A stretch of 64,000 nucleotides of DNA from Kitagawia praeruptora (Eukaryota; Streptophyta; Magnoliopsida; Apiales; Apiaceae), in the NCBI GenBank assembly GCA_037693485.1, contig CM075347.1:65382501-65446500 (forward strand), given 5' to 3'. A model generated the notes under the pieces. It was not told the DNA's origin. It ran no database searches and saw nothing but the letters and a program-made list of their open reading frames with translations. Shown here piece by piece: positions 10,592 through 21,531 of the stretch. The position numbers and the translations under genes are program-made. Position 1 is the first letter of the stretch. Each line of letters opens with the position of its first letter.

Positions 10592-13000
10592 ATGTCTAAG
10601 AAGGATTATGGAGTGAAGATACCGGTTCTTGATAGAAAAAATTACTTTCACTGGAAAGTAAAAATACGTCTACATCTCATGTCTATTGATGTAGGCTTTG
10701 TAGATTGCATTGAGAAGGGTCCTCATGTTCCAATGAAGGCTGCTTCAAGAGTTGGTCTTGCTGCAGATGCACCAGACACTTACATTCCAAAACCTGTTTC
10801 TGAGTGGAGCACTAAGGATGTTACAAAAGTCCACAAAGATAAAAAGACCATGAATATTCTGTTTAATGGTTTAGAAACAGACATGGTTGATAATGTTATC
10901 AACTGTACTACCATCAAGGAAGTATGGGACATTGTTCAAACCCTTTGTGAAGGTACAGAACAGGTAAGGGAAAACAAGATGCAGCTACTGATCCAACAGT
11001 ATGAGCACTTCCATTTCAAGAATGGAGAGACATTGAATGACACATTTAGTAGATTTCAAAAGCTACTGAGTGGCTTGAAACTGTATGGAAGAATCTACCA
11101 AGTGAAAGATTCTAGTCTTAAATTTCTGAGATCACTGCCCAAAGAGTGGAAGCCTATGACTGTTTCTCTAAGAAACACTCAAGAGTACAAGTCATTTACT
11201 CTTGAAAGGCTCTATGGAACTTTAAAGACATATGAACTAGAAATGGAGCAGGATGAAGAAATTGAGAAGGCCCAAAAGAAAAGTGGGTCAGTTGCACTTG
11301 TTACCAACTTGGAGCAGAAGGAGGAGAAGAGGACTGAAGCTGCTAAATCTACACCAAACAGGGAGGTTTGTGAAGGTAGAGCAGAATCAAGCAAAAGCAA
11401 GGAAAAGGTGTCTGAAGAAATGAGTGTCCTTCAGCAGTATGAATTGGATGAGATAGATGAGCATTTAGCCTTTCTATCTAGGAGATTCTCTAAGCTAAAA
11501 TTCAGAAGAAACTCTGGGGTGGCCAAGCCATTTAACAAGGATTTTTCTACAAGCAACTATGTGGATAAATCCAAAATTAAATGCTACAATTGTGGAATTG
11601 CTAGTCACATGATAAGTGAATGTAGGAAGCCTAGATCAGAGAACAAGGGAAAGCCAACTGAAACTGTTGACTACAAGAAGAAATATTTTGATCTTCTCAG
11701 ACAGAAAGGAAAGGCATTCATGACCCAAGAGTATGACTGGGCTGCTGATGGAAATCATTCTGATGATGATGCTGAGTTTGTCAACCTTGCATTAATGGCT
11801 GACTCTGAGCAGGAAGCAAGTTCAGCTAGCAATCAGGTATTTTCTACTAATCTCTCTAAGCTCACCAAAGAGGAATGCAATAGTGTTATAGATGATATGT
11901 CTACTGAACTATATCACTTGAGTGTTACTCTTAAATCACTTACTAAAGAGAACAATAGGATTAAAGAAACTAATCAGTTCTTAAGTGATAGAAATGCAGT
12001 TCTAGAAATTCAATTTCTAGAATTTGAGAAAATGAGAGTTGATTGCAATAATGCTAAAAGTGAACTTGAAGCTATGTTAAAAAGAGAACTGATTTTAAGA
12101 GACCAGCTTGAAAAAGAACAAGGAATAATTGCTAAATTTCAAAGTTGTAGGAATATTTCTCAAAACATAATAGAAGTCCAGGGAATAGAATCATTTGTGA
12201 GGGATACCTGAACTCAAAAGAAAAAGGAGCTAGAACCTTGCCTTGAGGATCTAGAGACTAATTGTGAATCAACGGATAGTGATCATCCGTTGATAGATGA
12301 ACCATCAACGGATGAGAGGTATCCATCGACTAGCAAAAAGTCTGTTAGTAAGAAGGAACTCAAGAAACTGAATAATCAGTATGGTCCAGTAGCCAAGAAC
12401 TTTGTTTCTGGTGAAAGTAGCCAAGCCAAATCAAGTGAGAAGGCTAAGGCAGGTGATTTACTTAACAAAAAGGCTGTTGGTAAATCAGTTAATGAAAAGG
12501 TAGAGACTGAGGGTAAAAAGAAAAAGAACAGGAATGGTAAGATAGGCATTAACAAGAAAAACAATTATTCTCCTGACAAGTTTGCTCCTAGGAAAACTTG
12601 TGGTAATTGCAATAGTGTCAATCACCTATCTTCTAATTGCAAGTCTGTTAAAAGGACTTCTGTTCATGTACCTCAATCTAGGCCAAGTATGCCTGCAATG
12701 CCTGTTATGCCTGGTTTGTATCAGAATGCTAGTTTTTCAAATCCATATGTGAACATGCCATATGTGCCTAATCCTTATTTTCAATCTGTGAATATGCCAC
12801 AAATGTCATGGAGCATTCCTAGCATGGATAATATGTATGCCAATTTTCCACAAATGCATGCATCAAATATTTATGCAAATGAGCATCTGTCAAAACCTAT
12901 CACTCAAGCATCAACACCCAAAGTGAAGATTGCTAAGAGTGTAAAACCAAAGGCTAACAAGAAAGGACCCAAGGAAACTTGGGTACCAAAATCAACTTGA
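10592..13000 (+). pseudogene. Element A gag (one in-frame stop)
   Basis: Structural capsid/nucleocapsid protein of the retroelement. The start at 10592 (AACATGT context, reading MSKKDYG) fits the family better than the upstream ATG at 10562. The N-terminal 250 residues resemble the copia-type gag (UBN2/Retrotran_gag_2) fold. A CCHC zinc knuckle C-Y-N-C...H...C lies at 11582-11623, and a second, C-G-N-C...H...C, starts at 12599. The frame is broken by one TGA at 12209-12211, after which it stays open to 13000. Two to three AACGGAT words at 12271-12313 are translated as S-T-D and H-P-L. The frame overlaps pol by 22 nt, pol being in the -1 frame. Confidence 0.92.
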
Positions 13001-16000
13001 TTTGTATTTTGGAATGTGTGCAGGGAAATAAGAGGAATCTATGGTACCTAGACAGTGGATGTTCTAGGCATATGAAAGGAGATTCAACCCTGATCACAGA
13101 GTTCAAGGAGGAAGCTGGCCCTAGAATTACCTTTGGAGATGACAGCAAAGGATATACTAAGGGATATGGCTTGATTACAAAGGACAATGTCATCATTGAA
13201 GAAGTGGCTTTAGTTGAAGGTTTGAAGCACAATTTGCTAAGTGTCAGTCAGATTTGTGACAAAGACTATGAAGTAAAGTTCACTAAAGAAGCCTGTGTTG
13301 TTTCTTCCAAGGAAAACAACAATGTGGTTCTGACAGGCTTTAGAAAAGGAAATGTTTACATAGCTGATTTCAACTAAGTATGCTCAGAATCCATTACTTG
13401 TCTCTTCAGCAAAGCAAGCAAGGATGAGAGTTGGCTATGGCATAAAAAGCCGTCTCATTTGAATTTTAAAGTTATGAATGATTTGGTAAGAAAGGATCTT
13501 GCTAGAGGAATCCCTCAATTGGAGTTCATCAAGGATGGATTGTGTGATGCCTGCCAACCAGGGAAGCAAAAGAAATCATCCTTCAAGAGCAAGACAGAGT
13601 CATCCATTGTTAAGCCCCTTCAATTGCTGCATATGGACTTATTTGGTCCAGTAAATGTCATGTCCATTTCAAAGAAGAAATACTGCATGGTGATTGTGGA
13701 TGATTTTTCTAAGTTTACATGGACCTTCTTCCTGCACTCCAAAGATTGTGCAAGTGAAATCATCATCAATCATCTCAAACTAGTAAATAATGGTTCTGAA
13801 GTAAAAGTACAAAGAATCAGGAGTTACAATGGCACTGAATTCAAAAATTCCACAATGAAGATTTTCTGTGAAGAGAATGGAATTGTCCATGAGTTTTCTG
13901 CTGCTAGAACACCTCAACAAAATGGGGTTGTTGAAAGGAAAAACAGAACTCTCATTGAAGCAGCTAGAACAATGTTAAGTGAATCAAGATTGCCAACATA
14001 TTTCTGGGCTGAAGCTGTCAACACTGCCTGCTTCACTCAGAATATTTCCTTGATCAATCAAGCTAGAGGAATGACTCCTTATCAGTTATTCACTAACAAG
14101 AAACCAACGTTAGCTTTTCTTCATGTCTTTGGATGTAAGTGTTTTGTGCTAAGAAATCATGGAGATAACTTGGGCAAATTTGAAGCAAAGGCAGATGAAG
14201 CTATCTTTGTTGGATATGCAGCAGGGAAAGCCTATAGAGTCTACAATCTAAGAACCAACATTGTTATGGAATCTGTACATGTTGTGTTTGATGATCAAAA
14301 GATTCTAGGTCTAAATGATGAAGGCTTCCATGAAAAGTTGAGATTTGAAAATGAGGTAGAAGGAAGAATGTACATTGATGATGATGAGGAAAATGAAGAT
14401 CATGGCCATGGAAATTCACCTAGAGTTGTTGGCCCAACTAGAAGTGATGCTAACACTGGAAATGAAGCATCCGTTGACAGTCATACTGGAGCATCAGATG
14501 CATTCGTTGACAGGCATTCTCATGCATCCGTCGACAGGCAAAATGGAGCATCCGTTGATAGACAAAATGATGCATCTGTTAACAGTCAACTTCATAATTC
14601 CGCAAGGACAACAAACTCAGGGGGAGTTTCTCAAAGTCAAAACTCAATATCCAATCAACAAGATCATGCTCACTCAGATGAAGCAACCTCATCTAGATCA
14701 AACCTTCCACCTTCAAGAAAATGGACCAGAGATCATCCTTTTGAGTTAATCATTAGTGACTCAAACTCAAGAGTCCAAACTAGGAGGGCCACACAAGAAG
14801 AATGTCTATACAGTAGTTTCCTGTCTCAAGAGGAACCTAAGAAAGTGGAAGATGCCCTTCTAGATCCAGATTGGGTCTTAGCAATGCAAGAAGAGCTAAA
14901 CCAATTTGAGAGAAATAAAGTATGGAAGCTTGTGCCCAAACCTGATGATAGAGGTATCATAGGTACAAAATGGGTTCTCAAGAATAAGACTGATGAAAAT
15001 GGCATAATTGTGAGGAATAATGATAGATTAGTGGCAAAGGGCTATTCTCAAGAAGAAGGAATAGATTTTGATGAAACTTTTGCTCCAGTGGCAAGACTTG
15101 AGGCAATTAGAATTTTCCTAGCCTATGCAGCACATGCCAATTTCAAAGTCTATCAGATGGATGTCAAAAGTGCCTTTCTAAATGGGGAACTGGAAGAAGA
15201 GGTATATGTCCATCAACCTCCTGGCTTTGAAGATCCAGAATTTCCAGAATATGTATATCTTCTCTTGAAAGCACTTTATGGTTTGAAGCAAGCACCAAGA
15301 GCCTGGTATGACACTTTATCTCAATTTCTTTTGGAGAATCACTTCACTAGAGGTACAGTAGATAAAACCTTATTTCATAGAAATGTCAATGGTTCTTCAA
15401 TACTTGTTCAAATCTATGTAGATGATATTATTTTTGGGTCTACAGATGAGAAGCTTTGCAAAAAGTTTGCCAAACTTATGCAAAGTAGGTATGAAATGAG
15501 CATGATGGGTGAATTAACTTACTTTCTTGGTTTACAAGTAAAGCAAGTTAATGAGGGAATTTTCATAAGTCAAACAAAATATATTTATGATCTCTTAAAG
15601 AAATTTGACTTAATGGATTGTGCCTCTGCAAAAACACCTATGGCCACTGCAACTAAGCTTGAGCTGATTACTAAGGAAAAATCTGTGGAAATCTCAAGCT
15701 ATAGAGGCATGGTAGGCTCACTTCTATATCTAACAGCTAGTAGACCTGATATAATGTTTTCCACTTGTCTGTGTGCTAGATTTCAAGCTGACCCTAGAGA
15801 GTCTCACTTAATTGCTATTAAGAGAATTTTCAGGTATCTCAAGGGAACACCAAACCTTGGCATTTGGTACCCAAGAGATTCTGGCTTTGATCTAATTGGC
15901 TATTCAGATGCAGCCTATGCAGGTTGCAGAATTGATAGGAAAAGTACTACAGGCTCCTGTCAATTTCTAGGGAACAGGCTTGTGTCATGGTTCAGTAAGA

Positions 16001-16359
16001 AACAGAACTCAGTCTCCACTTCTACAGCTGAAGATGAGTACATTGCTGCTGGAAGTTGTTGTGCACAGATTCTTTGGATGAAAAATCAACTTATTGACTA
16101 TGGTCTAAAAATTGAGAAGATTCCAATTTTCTGTGACAACACTAGTGCTATTGCCATCACAGAGAATCCAGTGCAACATTCGAGAACCAAGCATATTGAC
16201 ATCAAATACCACTTCATTAGAGAGCATGTGATGAATGGTACAGTAGAAATGCACTTTGTGCCAAGTGAAATGCAGCTTGCAGATATCTTCACCAAGCCTC
16301 TTGATGAATCTTCATTCACAAGGTTGGTAGGTGAACTAGGTATGCTTAATTTTTCATAA
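12979..16359 (+). pseudogene. Element A pol: protease, integrase, RT, RNase H (one stop, integrase mutated)
   Basis: Aspartic protease motif W-Y-L-D-S-G-C with active aspartate at 13051-13053. In-frame TAA at 13375-13377, then open to 16359. Next come the integrase zinc region (H-K-K-P-S-H, C-D-A-C) and the catalytic core: aspartate at 13636-13638 (H-M-D-L-F-G-P) and glutamate at 13933-13935. The middle aspartate of S-D-N-G-T-E-F is a tyrosine (TAC, 13825-13827), which should abolish strand transfer. A Ser/Asp-rich linker with repeated A-S-V-D-R-Q units (about 14465-14590) is built from the ATCCGTTGA word. RT has Y-V-D-D at 15415-15426. RNase H begins Y-S-D-A-A-Y and ends before 16359. The domain order is the Ty1/copia order. 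Confidence 0.95.
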
Positions 16360-16870
16360 TTCCTAGTGATATCTAATCATACTGTATTGCAGCTAGAAAT
16401 GTGTTTTGGTTTACTTGAGAATTAAAAACTCTCAGAAAAGCTCTTAGTAGAAATTTTGTTTTAGGCAAAATTTGCTTATCAACGGGTATCCTTTTATCCG
16501 TTGGTAGTATAAACACATTACTAGATTTTCGTATGTCAACGGATAACAGGTTGTCCACGTCATCGATGGATAAACTGTTTTCTCAACCGTCCAATCCTTA
16601 TCCGTTGATATACATATTTCTTTTTATAGCCGTTGGTAAACGTGTATAATTAGTCACGGCTGTACTTCTTTTCTTTTCATTTATTATATGACAGTTACTT
16701 TTGTCCAATGGGGTAATTACTTTTAATTACTTCATTTTTAATTCTTGAAAAAAATATAAAAGGTTGTCTTGTACTCTCACATCTCACCTTTATTCATTTT
16801 CAAGAATCTCAAAAGTTAACTGCATCTTCTTCACTAAAACTCTCTCTGCAGCAAAAGTTCAAACACTTCA
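16360..16870 (+). promoter_or_regulatory. Inter-ORF region of A: motif cluster, TATA box, splice-acceptor-like site
   Basis: Between pol and ORF3 lie three exact AACGGAT/ATCCGTT words (16496, 16538, 16600) and near variants at 16481, 16563 and 16629. A TATAAAAGG at 16755-16763 follows, then a pyrimidine-rich leader of the kind seen in plant 5' UTRs. CTCTCTCTGCAG at 16840-16851 could serve as a 3' splice site 20 nt before the ORF3 start. ORF3 might therefore be made from its own promoter or from a spliced subgenomic RNA. Both are inferences. Confidence 0.5.
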
Positions 16871-19800
16871 ATGGCGCCTATTGTTAAGATGATGTCTTCC
16901 ACTGGGTTTACCTATGAGAAGAACAATTTCGCGGCCTTTGTTGATACAGTGAACGCTCCAGAAGCATATCACACCATGATGAATTTCGTGAAGAAATGCA
17001 AACTGTCATATGCTATGACTACCACCACACCCCTCATTCATGAAGTAATCGAGGAAATGTGGACATCGGCTGAATTTAATGGTACTGATGAAACTATCTC
17101 TTTTTCTCTTAAGGGTAAAAATTATGTGGCTAATTCTGATGTTTTTACTGCATGTTTAAAATTACCTGAAAATAATTGTACATCATTTCCAACCGATGCT
17201 GAAATAGTTACCATGCTAAACTCAAGTGGATATGCATTTAGTACTGACAATTTAGGCAAAATTGTTAGGAAGGGTATGGTTAAAGAATGGAGTTATCTAT
17301 GTGATGCTTTCATTAAAACTTTTTCTGGTAAAATTAGTAATTTTGATGTTGTTACTAAAACCATGCTAGTGATGCTTTGTATGCTCTTAACTGATAAATA
17401 CTTCAATTTTGACACACTAGTGATGTATGAAATAGCAGCTAAATTAGGTAACAAAGAAACTAGGGGCAAAAATATCTACTTTGCTAGATTTTTGATACTT
17501 TTAGGCCTGCATATGTCAGAGAATGAGCTATCCCTCTCTAACCCGGATAGCAAGTTCAGTTGTTTTGTACAGGAGAAGAGAGTCCTCAGTGACTTGATTC
17601 GAATGAATCTGAATGCAGGAGTGCAATTGGTTTATCCACCAATTGTTCAGGTAGCTTCTAATCTTATTACTCCTATCTCTACCCAAATTTCTTTGCCTTC
17701 CACTGTCACAATGGAGTCTGTAGTTGTGACCAAACAGGCTCCTACCCAAGTGACTAAATCCAAAGTCTCAAAACCACAATCTAAAAGACAAACCTCAGGT
17801 GTCTCTCAAAAGACACCTGTTGCAAAAACTACCAAAACTCTTGAGGGGAGTGTGAAGGTGGTAGTGAGTGGTGAGGGACAGGGTGAACATCAAAGAAGCC
17901 CTAAAGATAAGGAAGGTGAGGCAGGTGCAACCAACATTTCAGTCTCTCAAAAGACTGTTAATGAACCTTCAAGACAAATTCTAGTAACATCCTCTCAACA
18001 GGGTGTGACTACTGATTTTAGTTCCATTCCAGGATCACTGCACAAAAGGGCAAGAGACACAGATAGCTCTCACTCAAAAACCTATGGTAGAAGAGTAAAG
18101 TCCAAAACCATTGGGGAATCACAGGGTGCACACACAGTACAGCAAACTGTACCTTCTCAAATTCAGTTTGATGTGACTTCAATAAATGTGGAGTCACAGC
18201 CCCTTGATCTTAACCTTCAAATCGATACACATTTTAATCCACCATCACCAACTCCATCTCTGGATGTGGATATGATATCTACATCAATTCCTGATTCTCC
18301 ATCTTTAAAATTCTTGGAGAAGCCCCACTCAACAATTGGTGGTCATCATCTTTTAGATGATTTGTTGGGCCATCAATCTTCCATTCCTGAATTCACAACA
18401 CTATCTGTGGCCTCTTCCTTAAAATCAATCACCACAGATTCAGTGTTGGTTTTCACTTCAACGAATACTCTTTTTCCTTCATCAACGGATATCCTTCATC
18501 CGTTGACAGGTGTTTCTCCATCAACGGATGTGTCTACAACTAATTATCCGTTGACAGCAATAACTACTACATCAACGGATACACTTTATCCGTTGACAAC
18601 TCTCTCTACCACTGCAAAATGTGACATTCCCATGTCAACTATGGAGGAGTTTGTAGTAGTTGAAACACTTTTAGGAATGAGGGAAGGGAGTGAGAGGCTG
18701 CCTTGTGAGCAGGCAAAAGGAGAGAAAAATAATGAGAGGCTGACCATTTCTTCCGGTCAGGCAAAAGGAGAGCAAGAAAGTTCCACCTTAGTAGGTGAAG
18801 GTGAGGGTGTGAGAGGTGTGAGCCAGGGGGAGTCCTTGATGCAAGAAAAGAGAGATGAGAGGAGAGAATGGACTACAGGAGAAATAAGGCAGGAAGATTC
18901 AGCCATTGCAAGTGAGTTAATGGAGGTTAATGAAGCTTCCAAAGAGATGGAATTTCGACAAGAATATCATTCAATTATTGACTCCATCTCTTTGGATCCT
19001 GAAACCTTTACTCATCCTGTCCCTGCCTATCAAATCATGGCACAACAGGGCAATGTGGAGGCAGAGGAGGCAATGCAACTAGTGCACACCTCAGAATCTC
19101 TTCAAAGAGCAAAAGAAGCTTTTCAAACCCCGTCTCCAAGTGCTGGAAGTGAAGATTTTGGCAGTGATGACAGTCAAAGTTCAGATGGTGAAGAAATCAA
19201 TGAAGAAGAAACTCCAGAATGGATGTTTACAAATGCCACTGAACTTAGGGATCTCAATGTGGAAATCATGAAACAATATCACTCTGCTAAGGCTGAGCAC
19301 CAAACTGCAGAACCACAGAGAAAGACTGTTCTTGAGCAGGTTATGGCCTCACTGAAATTGCAAAAGATGCAAACAGTTATTCAAAGAACACAACAGGAGG
19401 AGGTCAAAACTGCAATTAGAGATATGAAGATAGAACTAGATGCCAGGATTGAGGCACTAGCTCCTACTACCACTCAGAAGGTGCTTACTAGCAAACTTCT
19501 CAAAGAAGATAGCCTGGCTAAGTCTGTTCAACTTCTTTCCTCCAGAGTGGATAGTATGGAATCTCAAATGCAAACTATCATTGCCAATCAATCAAAACAA
19601 ACTCAACTACTGGAAATGCTACTTGCAGCTTCATCCCCAACCCTTGATGCTAACAAAAAGGGGGAGAAAATAGGAACAAGCAAAGAAGAGGCTGCAACAA
19701 CATCATTTGGTCAAATTCAAGCTACCAGTAGTAAGATAGCACAGATTGAGGGGGAGCAACAACCAATTGTAGTGGTCAATCCAACAGATTTTGAAATAAA

Positions 19801-21355
19801 GGCTTCCCCTGTGAAGAAACAAGTGGCTTTGCCTGAGATTCAAAGTTTAGAAGAAATCTCAGATGGTGAAAGGCAAGCCAGAATAAAAGCTTTGGAAAAG
19901 ATCAACAAGGAGACTAGTGAAAGAATTCTAAAGACAGAGAGGATGATCAATGAATCAATTGCATCATCTCTGTTTCTTAATGCTCAATCTTCTGCTCCAA
20001 CAATATCAACCACAATCATGAAGGTGCTCACTCCAAAGATTATGGCTCCTACATTCTATGATGCTGAGCCATCATATGTCAAAGAGTTTGAACCAACCAT
20101 CAAAACCAGAGCCTACTCACCTCCAAAGGAAAATGGGAAGAACAAGCTTCAGTTAGACTACCCATTTCCCAAGGATGATGAAGAAAAGCTAATGGGAAAG
20201 ACAATCATGGAGTTCAAAGTGCAGACAAATAAGAGTGTAAGAGATTGGATGGCTGTAATCATGAGGAATGGAAAAGTATTAAATATATCCAACAGCCATC
20301 CTAGATTTGTGGAAGCTAAAAGAGAAGAAGTCTCCAGAATCCAAAGGGAAGCTCATCCAAGTACAGAAAATCAACATGAAAACTCAAATGAGAAGCAAGC
20401 CAGGCTGGCTCAAGAGTTAATGGATGAGGTAGAGGTTGAAATGAAGGAACCTGAGGAAGTTCCCAAAACCAAACCTAAGAGAAGGAAAGCTAAAACCAAA
20501 AGGGTTCTTTCTCCAGAACCCTTTCCAGAAAAAGAAACTACTGGCTCATCAGTATCTATATCTGCAACAGTAATCGACCCAACTGTAAACTTTCATGGTG
20601 ACCCCATTATGCCTAAAGAAGAACCAATGAATTTTGATTCAATTGAGGTTCCTTCATTCTTGCTGAATCCAAAACAGAAGAAAAGGGGTCCAAAGAAGCA
20701 ACTCTCAAAGGGACCAGTTCAAATTGCTAGGGTACCTGCTATTTTCAAACAGCCAATCTTGGAAAACAAAGAAGACTTTATCTATCAGGCAGAAATTGAA
20801 GAATACTCTGGCATGAATCTATATTTGGATGAATTGTCAGAAGTAAGAGAAATTGACAAGTACAAGAATCAGCCTGAGAGATTAGCGTTTGTCTACAAGG
20901 GAGGAAGTCAGAGGACATGGCCATTACAGAAGGTTCTTGGAGAGAATTATCATACATTGACCAAAGTGTTCTCAGCATTCAAGAGACACACAGGGTTCTC
21001 TGAGACAGCTAGAAGGGAGATAATCAGCAGAATAGAAGAAATAAGGAGAGAATGGAACTCACCCTCAAGTCTACCAAAGAAAATGAAGATCCCATATAAT
21101 GGACAGAAAATCCACATTCAACCCTTTTGGATGATGGAGTTCAGGGATGAAGAGGGCACTAGGAGATTCTTCAGGTTAGAAGACCAACTGTCAAAGGCTA
21201 GTTCTGATTACCTAAGATGGTTACAACTAAAGCTAAATCCAAAAGTTGTTGAAGAAGATACCTTCTATAGGCAACTTCAAGTGCAAATTGAGTCCAACTC
21301 TGCCAAGGAAGGAAAGTCAAGGGTGCAGCCAACCAGAGAGAGGAAACATCATTAA
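16871..21355 (+). CDS. Element A third ORF, 1494 codons, function unknown (SIRE 3'-ORF position)
   Basis: Uninterrupted frame after pol. Residues about 20-235 form a conserved domain also present in degenerate form in element B (38138-38800): a W-T-S-A/F-W-G-S-A segment, a G-K-x-hydrophobic strand and a shared K-E-W-S-Y stretch. It loosely recalls the putative plant transposon protein families but is not assigned. The middle is Ser/Thr/Pro-rich. Residues about 537-576 are encoded by six AACGGAT words and read as S-T-D and P-L-T repeats. Residues about 815-920 look like a coiled coil. A basic K-P-K-R-R-K-A-K-T-K-R stretch near 1200 could be a nuclear localisation signal. No signal peptide or clear membrane span was seen, so the env-like label used for SIRE ORFs is not supported here. 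The start ATG follows a leader with a plausible TATA box. Confidence 0.75.
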   Translation: MAPIVKMMSSTGFTYEKNNFAAFVDTVNAPEAYHTMMNFVKKCKLSYAMTTTTPLIHEVIEEMWTSAEFNGTDETISFSLKGKNYVANSDVFTACLKLPENNCTSFPTDAEIVTMLNSSGYAFSTDNLGKIVRKGMVKEWSYLCDAFIKTFSGKISNFDVVTKTMLVMLCMLLTDKYFNFDTLVMYEIAAKLGNKETRGKNIYFARFLILLGLHMSENELSLSNPDSKFSCFVQEKRVLSDLIRMNLNAGVQLVYPPIVQVASNLITPISTQISLPSTVTMESVVVTKQAPTQVTKSKVSKPQSKRQTSGVSQKTPVAKTTKTLEGSVKVVVSGEGQGEHQRSPKDKEGEAGATNISVSQKTVNEPSRQILVTSSQQGVTTDFSSIPGSLHKRARDTDSSHSKTYGRRVKSKTIGESQGAHTVQQTVPSQIQFDVTSINVESQPLDLNLQIDTHFNPPSPTPSLDVDMISTSIPDSPSLKFLEKPHSTIGGHHLLDDLLGHQSSIPEFTTLSVASSLKSITTDSVLVFTSTNTLFPSSTDILHPLTGVSPSTDVSTTNYPLTAITTTSTDTLYPLTTLSTTAKCDIPMSTMEEFVVVETLLGMREGSERLPCEQAKGEKNNERLTISSGQAKGEQESSTLVGEGEGVRGVSQGESLMQEKRDERREWTTGEIRQEDSAIASELMEVNEASKEMEFRQEYHSIIDSISLDPETFTHPVPAYQIMAQQGNVEAEEAMQLVHTSESLQRAKEAFQTPSPSAGSEDFGSDDSQSSDGEEINEEETPEWMFTNATELRDLNVEIMKQYHSAKAEHQTAEPQRKTVLEQVMASLKLQKMQTVIQRTQQEEVKTAIRDMKIELDARIEALAPTTTQKVLTSKLLKEDSLAKSVQLLSSRVDSMESQMQTIIANQSKQTQLLEMLLAASSPTLDANKKGEKIGTSKEEAATTSFGQIQATSSKIAQIEGEQQPIVVVNPTDFEIKASPVKKQVALPEIQSLEEISDGERQARIKALEKINKETSERILKTERMINESIASSLFLNAQSSAPTISTTIMKVLTPKIMAPTFYDAEPSYVKEFEPTIKTRAYSPPKENGKNKLQLDYPFPKDDEEKLMGKTIMEFKVQTNKSVRDWMAVIMRNGKVLNISNSHPRFVEAKREEVSRIQREAHPSTENQHENSNEKQARLAQELMDEVEVEMKEPEEVPKTKPKRRKAKTKRVLSPEPFPEKETTGSSVSISATVIDPTVNFHGDPIMPKEEPMNFDSIEVPSFLLNPKQKKRGPKKQLSKGPVQIARVPAIFKQPILENKEDFIYQAEIEEYSGMNLYLDELSEVREIDKYKNQPERLAFVYKGGSQRTWPLQKVLGENYHTLTKVFSAFKRHTGFSETARREIISRIEEIRREWNSPSSLPKKMKIPYNGQKIHIQPFWMMEFRDEEGTRRFFRLEDQLSKASSDYLRWLQLKLNPKVVEEDTFYRQLQVQIESNSAKEGKSRVQPTRERKHH

Positions 21356-21520
21356 TTTGCTCAATCCAAAGGAGCACATCTCTGATAAGTTTCTTAAAGC
21401 TTTCTGTTTTTAATTTTTGTAGCTTAATACAATCTTTGCATACTGTAGTGTATATATCTTTAGGAATGTTTTGTTATCATCAAGGTTCTGAATTTATGCT
21501 TTATTGCCATCAAGTATAAA

Positions 21521-21531
21521 TTGGGGGAGAT
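21521..21531 (+). promoter_or_regulatory. Element A polypurine tract
   Basis: TTGGGGGAGAT directly precedes the 3' LTR and would prime plus-strand synthesis. The same sequence precedes the 5' LTR at 9536-9546 as part of the duplicated tail. Confidence 0.85.

Noticed and set aside
16871..21355. ORF3 of A as an envelope glycoprotein
   Set aside because: SIRE 3' ORFs have been called env-like, but I see no signal peptide, clear membrane span or cleavage site here.
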